Shown here: piece after piece, positions 58,624-64,000 of the stretch
Numbering within the stretch: position 1 is the first letter of the stretch
Layout: each line of letters opens with the position of its first letter
Assembly (NCBI GenBank): GCA_017405595.1
Contig: JAFRAC010000026.1
Coordinates: 1-64,000, forward strand
Length of the DNA stretch: 64,000 bases
Source of the DNA: Thermoguttaceae bacterium
GTDB taxonomy: Bacteria > Planctomycetota > Planctomycetia > Pirellulales > Thermoguttaceae
Reading direction: 5' to 3'
Translations under genes and position numbers: made by a program
Notes under the pieces: generated by a model
Told to the model about the DNA's origin: nothing
Databases searched by the model: none
The model's input: the letters and a program-made list of their open reading frames with translations, nothing else

Positions 58624-60234
58624 ATGCGCACACACTCAGACCAAAAAACCCTTCATTTTTCCCGTCTCACCGCCGAACAGCTCGAAGAGCGTCTTGTTTT
58701 CAGCGCCCCGCCGATGGCCTGCTCCGCTCTGCCTTTTTCTTCTTCGCCCGAACCGGCCGAAAATGACGCCTGTTTTATCGCCGCTCCCGCACCAACCTGT
58801 TCGATCATGGAGTACGATGTCGGAACCTATTATAACGTTAAAAAAACGCGCGGCGAAACCGATTCAAAACTATGCTGGGCCGCTTCGGCCGCAAATATTC
58901 TCGCCTACACAAACTGGGGATACGCGATTTCGGTTTCCGGGGAAATGACCGAAGAACGGCTCTTTTCGTCCGAGCAGGAAATTTACAGCTACTATGTCGA
59001 TAATTTCACCAATGCCGGCGGCAATCTGAACTACGCGTTCCGCTGGTTCACCGAGGGAGTCTCAACCGCCTCGGCCATCTCGCCTCTGCTGATCGGAGAC
59101 GGCGGCGGCCTTTATCCCGGGATTTCGGTTTCCCAATATTTCTCATCGTTTTCTTCCGGGACTTACAAGGGAGACATCCTCGGATCGGCTCTTCCCCTTC
59201 TCGAAGAGGGCTACGGTATCAGCGCGGCAATAGGCTGGTTTACCGAGAGCGCTCCGAGAGGCCGCAGCGGCGGGCACGCGCTGACGGTTTGGGGATATAC
59301 CTACAACGATGAGCTCGATCCCTCCGATCCGAACTACTACACCGGCCTGATCGTCACCGATTCCGACGATGCCGCAAAAGGAACGCAAGTCATCAGCATC
59401 GAATGGAATGAAGAATACTCGATGTACCATCTCACCCATTTTTGGTATAAAAAAGGCTGGATCGAGCAGATGGCCTGCATCAAGCCGGTTGAACCGCTGA
59501 CGTGTATCACGGCTTCGGGCTATGATGGCTATTATGACGGCAAGGCGCACACGGTTAAAGTCAATGGGCTCAATCTCATTGGAGGCAAGGGTTATACCGT
59601 CTACTACACATACGAGGGGGAAACGAGTAGCCATTCCCCCCGCATTACCGATCCGGGAAACTATTCGGTCCGGGTCGTCGTTGTCAGTAACGATCACAGC
59701 GCCGTCTGGTCGGCTCCGGTTGAAGTGAACATTTGCACCGAAGACAGCGGAAAACTTCCGGCGCCGTCGATCATGTCGGCGGCCTCGACCGGGGATAACG
59801 GGTATAAAGTTTCCTGGAGCCCCATGCCCGGTGCCGCCAATTATGAACTGCTCTGTCTTTCAGATGAAGGAACCGTCTGTTCGCGCCTGATTACCGCCGA
59901 TCCGTGGGGGGTGCTGACCAATCTCGATTACGAAAAAGAGTTTACCTGCCGTGTCCGCGCCTTGGGAGACGGTATCAACACCACTACCGGAAACTGGTCC
60001 GCCGAGGCCGAACTGGATGTCAATCCCGTCGATCTCGACTGGGACGGATTCATCGGACCGGGCGATTTTTCACTCATTTCCACCGTTTGGTTCTCTTTCG
60101 AGGGGAATGAAAATTGGGATCCCCGTTACGATATTGACGGGGACGGATTTATCGGTCCCGGAGACTACACCTATCTGAGCGCGAACTGGTTCAAAGCGAC
60201 GGACAACGATGATTTCCGGTATCCGTTGGTGTAG
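58624..60234 (+). CDS. IdeS-like cysteine protease with dockerin-like repeats
   Basis: 536 residues. Residues 20-27 (LEERLVFS) are an LEPR-XLL-type motif. Residues about 60-290 match the IdeS/Mac family (MEROPS C66): Cys84 in KLCWAASAANILAY, His218 in GGHALTVWGY, and Asp246/Asp248 in LIVTDSDD, all in the expected order and spacing. In streptococci IdeS cuts IgG in the hinge. Residues about 297-375 are an Ig-like/MBG-type domain (YDGKAHTVKVNG), about 380-465 an FN3-like domain, and 468-520 two dockerin-like loops (DLDWDGFIGPGDF and DIDGDGFIGPGDY). It should be exported and attached to a partner through the dockerin pair. The real substrate is unknown; a host protein in the gut is one option. 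Confidence 0.88.
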   Translation: MRTHSDQKTLHFSRLTAEQLEERLVFSAPPMACSALPFSSSPEPAENDACFIAAPAPTCSIMEYDVGTYYNVKKTRGETDSKLCWAASAANILAYTNWGYAISVSGEMTEERLFSSEQEIYSYYVDNFTNAGGNLNYAFRWFTEGVSTASAISPLLIGDGGGLYPGISVSQYFSSFSSGTYKGDILGSALPLLEEGYGISAAIGWFTESAPRGRSGGHALTVWGYTYNDELDPSDPNYYTGLIVTDSDDAAKGTQVISIEWNEEYSMYHLTHFWYKKGWIEQMACIKPVEPLTCITASGYDGYYDGKAHTVKVNGLNLIGGKGYTVYYTYEGETSSHSPRITDPGNYSVRVVVVSNDHSAVWSAPVEVNICTEDSGKLPAPSIMSAASTGDNGYKVSWSPMPGAANYELLCLSDEGTVCSRLITADPWGVLTNLDYEKEFTCRVRALGDGINTTTGNWSAEAELDVNPVDLDWDGFIGPGDFSLISTVWFSFEGNENWDPRYDIDGDGFIGPGDYTYLSANWFKATDNDDFRYPLV

Positions 60235-60324
60235 CGCGCAAGCGGCGCTTTCCCCCTGAATCGGCCTTTTCCCTTCTTCCCAAACCCTTGCTTTTTTTCA
60301 AAAAAACGGGACAATATAAAAAGG

Positions 60325-60357
60325 TGGTTCCTCCCGGCGGGGGGAACCATTTCTTTC
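60325..60357 (+). terminator. Hairpin after the IdeS-like gene (or in the leader of the SDR gene)
   Basis: TGGTTCCTCCC pairs with GGGGGGAACCA (60325-60335 with 60339-60349, one T-G pair), then TTTCTTT. It lies about 90 bases past the protease stop and 60 bases before the SDR start. Confidence 0.65.
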
Positions 60358-60413
60358 CCGTCAATCCGTGAGGGGAAAGTCCGAACCATTTTTACGTTGA
60401 AGGAAGAGTTTCT

Positions 60414-61256
60414 ATGGCTGATTCGAGCAACCCGATTCCGGCCGAAGAAGGTCCGATCGGCGAAAACGACCGGCTCGTTTCTGCGGTCAGCGGCGCGTCG
60501 AGCGGGTTCGGCGCAATCTATGCGCGCCGGTTCGCCGAAATGGGGCACGATCTTCTCTTGGTTGCCCGCCGGCAGGACCGGCTCGACTCTCTGGCGGCGG
60601 AACTGCGCGAAAAGTACTCGGTTCGGGTCGAAACGCTCCGCGCCGACCTCTCAAAGCCGGAAGACCTTCTCAGAACAGAGGAACGCGTTGCCTCGCTCCG
60701 GAACCTTGAATACATGGTCAACAGCGCCGGGTTCGGCGGAAACCGCCAGTTCCCCGATGTCGATATCGACCTCGAAACGCGCATGATTCAGGTACACTGC
60801 ATCGCCGCAATGCGTCTTTCCCGCGCCGCGCTCCTGCCGATGGTTGCCCGTAAACGGGGCCGTCTCATCAATATTGCCTCGGCGGCGGGGTATTTGGCCG
60901 GCTGGGGCGCCGCCGATTACACCGGCACCAAAGCCTATATTCTGACCTTCTCCCGTTCGCTGCAGGCCGACCTGCGCGGAACCGGAGTCCGTGTTCAGGC
61001 GCTGGCGCCCGGCTTTGTCCGCACCGAATTTCACGATTCCGAAACGATGAAGAATTCCGGGGTCAAAGAGCGGATCTGGAAACCGCTCTGGTGTCCCGCC
61101 GAAAAGGTCGTCTCGGTTTCGCTCCGGCAAATCAACCGGCCGGTCCGCACCGTCGCCTGTGTGCCGACACTGCTCTACAAGCTCGTCGCCTGGGGCGGTT
61201 CGGCATGGTGCCTTGCGCCGTTCCGGGTGCTCTTCAGCGGGGGGCGTGTTCGATAA
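60414..61256 (+). CDS. Short-chain dehydrogenase/reductase
   Basis: 280 residues; GAAGGAAGAG precedes the ATG by five bases. Residues 27-33 hold GASSGFG, the dinucleotide-binding Gly motif (variant of TGxxxGIG), and the NSAGFGG motif (NAG type) follows at about 103. The catalytic set is Ser156 in NIASAAG and Tyr169-Lys173 in YTGTK. The arrangement of DLLLVARRQDRL after the first strand favours NADP. It is a classical SDR of the oxidoreductase group with an unknown substrate. The end (WGGSAWCLAPFRVLF) is slightly hydrophobic. It sits upstream of a cysteine desulfurase, with only 54 bases between, so they may share a transcript. Confidence 0.88.
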   Translation: MADSSNPIPAEEGPIGENDRLVSAVSGASSGFGAIYARRFAEMGHDLLLVARRQDRLDSLAAELREKYSVRVETLRADLSKPEDLLRTEERVASLRNLEYMVNSAGFGGNRQFPDVDIDLETRMIQVHCIAAMRLSRAALLPMVARKRGRLINIASAAGYLAGWGAADYTGTKAYILTFSRSLQADLRGTGVRVQALAPGFVRTEFHDSETMKNSGVKERIWKPLWCPAEKVVSVSLRQINRPVRTVACVPTLLYKLVAWGGSAWCLAPFRVLFSGGRVR

Positions 61257-61310
61257 AAAACGTTCTCCGCAATCAAAACAGCGCCGTTAAGCGCGCATCA
61301 GAGAAAAACC

Positions 61311-62522
61311 ATGATCTATATCGACAACAACGCGACCACCGCGGTCGCTCCGGAAGTCTTCGACGCGGTCAGACCTTTCCTGACCTCCGAGTATTTTAAT
61401 CCGAGCTCGCTTTACGAACCCGCCGAGTCGGTTCAAAAGATCCTGACCGCCGCGCGCGGGCGCGTCGCGGCCAACCTCGGCTGCGAACCGCGCGAAATTC
61501 TCTTTACCTCCTGCGCAACCGAAAGCAACAATGCGGCGATCTTCGGCGCGGCGGCCGCCAACCCGAAACGAAAACAGATCATCACCACCACGGTTGAACA
61601 TCCGGCCGTACTCGAAGTCTGCCGTGAACTCGCAAGACGCGGCTACACCGTGGCCGAAATTCCGGTCGATAAAGCGGGAAACCTCGATCTTGCCGAGTTC
61701 GCCCGCGCGGTCACGCCGGGCGAAACGCTCCTCGTTTCGGTGATGCACGCCAACAACGAAACCGGCGTCATCTTTCCGATCGAACGGCTGGCGCGCCTCG
61801 TCAAGCAGATCGATCCGGAAATCATCTTCCATACCGATGCCACGCAGTCGGTCACCAAAATCCCGATCGACTTGGCGGGAAACTTCTCGCAGGTCGATCT
61901 TCTCTCCTTTTCAGGGCACAAAATTCATGCGCCGAAAGGGGTCGGCGTTCTCTACATCCGGCGCGGCACGCCCCTGCGTCCCTTTCTGTTCGGCGGTCAT
62001 CAGGAATCGGGCCGGCGGGGAGGAACCGAAAACGTTCCCTACATCGTCGGCATCGCGAAAGCGATGGACCTGGCCGCGGCAACCCACGAAGAAGACATCG
62101 CCCGGATCGAGCGGCTGCGCAATAGGCTCGAAGAGGGGATCACCGCGAAAATCCCCTACATCGAGGTCAACGGAAAGGGTGCGCCCCGCATGCCGAACAC
62201 GCTGAATATCGCGTGCCATGCCATCGAAGGGGAAGGAATCCTTTACTCGCTCAACGAGTATAAGATCTGCGCGTCGAGCGGTTCGGCCTGTACGTCCGGC
62301 TCGCTCGATCCTTCACACGTTCTCAGCGCGATGCAGGTTCCCTTTACCGCGATTCACGGCAGCGTTCGGTTCAGTCTAAGCCGCTACACAACCGACGGGG
62401 AAATCGACCGGATTCTCGAGGTCTTTCCCGGAATCGTCTCGAACCTCCGCTCGATGAGCCCTTACTGGAACAAGGAAAAGAACGAACCGGTCAGCTTTGC
62501 GAACTGGGCTCAAAAAAACTGA
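61311..62522 (+). CDS. Cysteine desulfurase, NifS/IscS type
   Basis: 403 residues. Start MIYIDNNATTAVAPEVFDAV is the normal beginning of this family. The pyridoxal phosphate Lys is 204 (SFSGHKIHAPKGVG), with the His in TTTVEHPAV and Asp in HTDATQSVTK also in place. The active Cys is 327 in SSGSACTSGSLDPSH. It removes sulfur from cysteine and gives it to Fe-S cluster assembly or tRNA thiolation. It does not stand in a visible isc/suf group here; the neighbours are an SDR and DeoC, so its partners must be elsewhere. The GC hairpin at 62582-62610 marks the end of the transcript. Confidence 0.94.
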   Translation: MIYIDNNATTAVAPEVFDAVRPFLTSEYFNPSSLYEPAESVQKILTAARGRVAANLGCEPREILFTSCATESNNAAIFGAAAANPKRKQIITTTVEHPAVLEVCRELARRGYTVAEIPVDKAGNLDLAEFARAVTPGETLLVSVMHANNETGVIFPIERLARLVKQIDPEIIFHTDATQSVTKIPIDLAGNFSQVDLLSFSGHKIHAPKGVGVLYIRRGTPLRPFLFGGHQESGRRGGTENVPYIVGIAKAMDLAAATHEEDIARIERLRNRLEEGITAKIPYIEVNGKGAPRMPNTLNIACHAIEGEGILYSLNEYKICASSGSACTSGSLDPSHVLSAMQVPFTAIHGSVRFSLSRYTTDGEIDRILEVFPGIVSNLRSMSPYWNKEKNEPVSFANWAQKN

Positions 62523-62581
62523 AAAGCGCACCCGATTCCAAACGCTTTCCGCCGGTTCGGTACGGCCGCGGGCCTTTCCGG

Positions 62582-62610
62582 GGCGGGTCCGCGCCCCGAC
62601 CCGCCGTTTT
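62582..62610 (+). terminator. Terminator after the cysteine desulfurase
   Basis: Stem GGCGGGTC/GACCCGCC (62582-62589 with 62598-62605) followed by GTTTT. Confidence 0.6.
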
Positions 62611-62615
62611 CCCCC

Positions 62616-62643
62616 TTCCAATCGGTTTTAAAACGGTTAGAAT
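62616..62643 (+). promoter_or_regulatory. Possible promoter for deoC
   Basis: A good -10, TAGAAT (62638-62643), but only a weak -35 (TTCCAA at 62616-62621, 16-base spacer). It follows the desulfurase terminator and lies 83 bases before the deoC ATG. Confidence 0.4.
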
Positions 62644-62726
62644 CGAGATGCGCGGCGGGCTTTCCGCAAAGGGCGGAAGGTTCCCGTTTTTGCGCAGCAT
62701 TCACCAGAAAGCCAAAGGAAATCACG

Positions 62727-63401
62727 ATGAAACTTTCCCCCGAAGAACTTGCCCAAATGCTCGATGTGAGCGCGGTTCAGGCCCAAAGCAGTTTGGAAGA
62801 CGTTAAGGAAACCGCCGCTGTTGCAAAAAAGCATCACTGCATCTGCGCCTTTTCCCTCGCCTCGTTCACCCCTGTTCTGGCCGAAGAACTCAAGGAAAAC
62901 GGCGCGCGTCAGGTTCTTCTGGGGGGTGTCGTCGGGTTTCCCGGAGGGGGTGATTCGACCGCGGCCAAAGTCTTTCAGGCCAAAGAGCTGATCGGGCTCG
63001 GCTGCGACGAAATCGACATGGTCATGAACGTCGGAAAAATGCGGAGCGGTCTGGTCAAAGAGGTTGCCGCCGATATCGCCGCCGTCAAAGGCGCGATCGG
63101 GGAAGTTCCCCTCAAAGTGATCCTTGAATGCCATCATTTAACCGAAAAACAGATTGCCGAAGCCTCGGTCATCGCCGTTGACGCCGGCGCCTCCTGGGTC
63201 AAGACGGGAACCGGCTGGGCTCCGACCGGCGCCACGCTCGAAAATGTCAAGATCATGAAAGACGCAGTCGGCGACCGCGCCCGTGTCAAAGCCGCCGGCG
63301 GCGTTCGTTCCCTCGAAACGATTGAAAAGATGGTCGATTTAGGTGTCGAACGGTTCGGAATCGGCTGCGGTACGGTCAAGAAGCTCTTCGAGGCGTTCTG
63401 A
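62727..63401 (+). CDS. deoC: Deoxyribose-phosphate aldolase
   Basis: 224 residues; AAAGGAA precedes the ATG by seven bases. The Schiff-base Lys is 159 in ASWVKTGTGW, the helper Lys is 188 in RVKAAGGVRS, and the first part of the site is in VDMVMNVGKM/VILECHHLTEKQ. It joins or splits 2-deoxyribose 5-phosphate into acetaldehyde and glyceraldehyde 3-phosphate in nucleoside breakdown. No other nucleoside genes are next to it; it appears as a single transcript with its own hairpin at the end. Length is normal for the short (about 220-residue) class. Confidence 0.94.
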   Translation: MKLSPEELAQMLDVSAVQAQSSLEDVKETAAVAKKHHCICAFSLASFTPVLAEELKENGARQVLLGGVVGFPGGGDSTAAKVFQAKELIGLGCDEIDMVMNVGKMRSGLVKEVAADIAAVKGAIGEVPLKVILECHHLTEKQIAEASVIAVDAGASWVKTGTGWAPTGATLENVKIMKDAVGDRARVKAAGGVRSLETIEKMVDLGVERFGIGCGTVKKLFEAF

Positions 63402-63423
63402 AAACCGGCTCCTTAAACGGCCT

Positions 63424-63467
63424 AAAAAAGGTTCTTCCCCCGCCCGGCGAGGGAAGAACTTTTTTTG
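63424..63467. terminator. Bidirectional terminator between deoC and metE
   Basis: AAAAAAGGTTCTTCCC pairs with GGGAAGAACTTTTTTT, a 9-bp GC-containing stem extended by a G-T pair and six A-T pairs. It has T runs on both strands. Confidence 0.92.
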
Positions 63468-63494
63468 AAACACAGAAAACTCCTCACAGAGCGC

Positions 63495-64000
63495 TTATTG
63501 GGGTATTTCGGCGCGGATTTCCCGAGCGGCCTGAACGAGATTTTTCAGACTCGCTTCGGTTTCGGCCGTACCGCGCGTTTTCAGACCGCAATCAGGATTC
63601 ACCCAGAGGTTTTCGGCAGGAATCTTTTCGAGCATCTGCCGCAGCGCCGACTTGATCTCTTCAACACCCGGCACGCGGGGGGAATGGATATCGTAAACAC
63701 CGGGGCCGACTTCGGTTTCAAAATGGTTCGCACGGAGCGAATCAAGGATTGTCAGCTGAGACCGGGAAGCCTCAAAGGTGATCACATCGGCATCCATCGC
63801 GTCGATCGAAGGGATAATATCTTCAAACTCGCTATAACACATATGTGTATGAATCTGCGTTTCGGGCTGTACCTTGGAGCTTGCCAGGCGGAAGGCCGGA
63901 ATGGCAAAATCAAGATAATCGGTGTGCCAGTCCTCTTTTCGGAGAGGAAGCTTTTCGCGCAGAGCCGCCTCGTCGATCTGGATAATCCGGACACCGGCTT
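63495..64000 (-). CDS. metE: Cobalamin-independent methionine synthase, C-terminal part (runs off the right edge)
   Basis: The last 168 codons of a MetE-type protein; its N-terminal part lies past the right edge. In frame it reads [54 protein letters not shown] and [14 protein letters not shown], all nearly identical to known MetE. The zinc ligands are visible: His and Cys of HMCYSEF and the Cys of [10 protein letters not shown], with a further Glu (VITFEAS). It transfers the methyl group from 5-methyltetrahydropteroyl-triglutamate to homocysteine without vitamin B12. It ends at a bidirectional terminator facing deoC. Confidence 0.95.
   Translation of the reverse strand, partial: AGVRIIQIDEAALREKLPLRKEDWHTDYLDFAIPAFRLASSKVQPETQIHTHMCYSEFEDIIPSIDAMDADVITFEASRSQLTILDSLRANHFETEVGPGVYDIHSPRVPGVEEIKSALRQMLEKIPAENLWVNPDCGLKTRGTAETEASLKNLVQAAREIRAEIPQ

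Overview
The window looks like chromosome from a planctomycete, most likely a Pirellulales-type gut lineage; the taxonomy is inferred from content and no marker-gene tree was made. The evidence is: two DUF1559 pseudopilin-like proteins with the [20 protein letters not shown] leader; four secreted proteins starting with the planctomycete LEPR-XLL-type motif (LESLEDRLLLS and variants); very large surface proteins with dockerin-like repeats; DUF1080 domains; and moderately GC-rich DNA with a codon bias that produces many long false antisense frames.

Layout. 1-2900 (-): the N-terminal 966 codons of a beta-helix surface protein. 3076-6405 (-): DUF1559, lipoprotein, DUF1559. 6670-8019 (-): an OprB-like porin. 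8548-15630: a metal-efflux locus with TolC (+) converging on CusA-like RND, CusB-like His-rich adaptor and a small Cys/His-rich protein (all -). 15743-15816 (-): a tRNA with CAT anticodon. 15935-17266 (-): a double DUF1080 protein. 17629-22911 (+): a GHMP kinase/nucleotidyltransferase fusion, an MMPL exporter and an MBL hydrolase. 23315-24436 (-): a DUF362 ferredoxin-like protein. 24582-31979 (-) and 32679-49061 (+): two divergent giant surface proteins of 2465 and 5460 residues. 49168-53649 (+): a TraB/GumN protein, an H1-like DNA-binding protein and an esterase plus pectinase-like fusion. 53710-53990: a candidate structured ncRNA. 54016-57294 (-): a lipid operon (FabZ-like, ACP, FabZ-like, FabF, AcpS). 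57749-58198 (-): a secreted Gly/Tyr-rich protein. 58624-60234 (+): an IdeS-like cysteine protease with dockerin repeats. 60414-63401 (+): SDR, cysteine desulfurase, DeoC. 63495-64000 (-): the C-terminal part of MetE.

The most unusual content is the surface-protein set. The 5460-residue protein carries a trypsin-like protease with an intact His/Asp/Ser triad inside it. Its divergent neighbour has two cohesin-like and four dockerin-like segments. About 9.5 kb further on lies an IdeS-like protease with the same type of N-terminal motif and a dockerin-like pair. I infer, but cannot prove, that these belong to one cell-surface assembly that captures or processes host or dietary proteins. Other notable items are a histone-H1-like tail fused to two ribbon-helix-helix-like segments, an ACP with a large insertion, and a strongly promoted structured non-coding locus.
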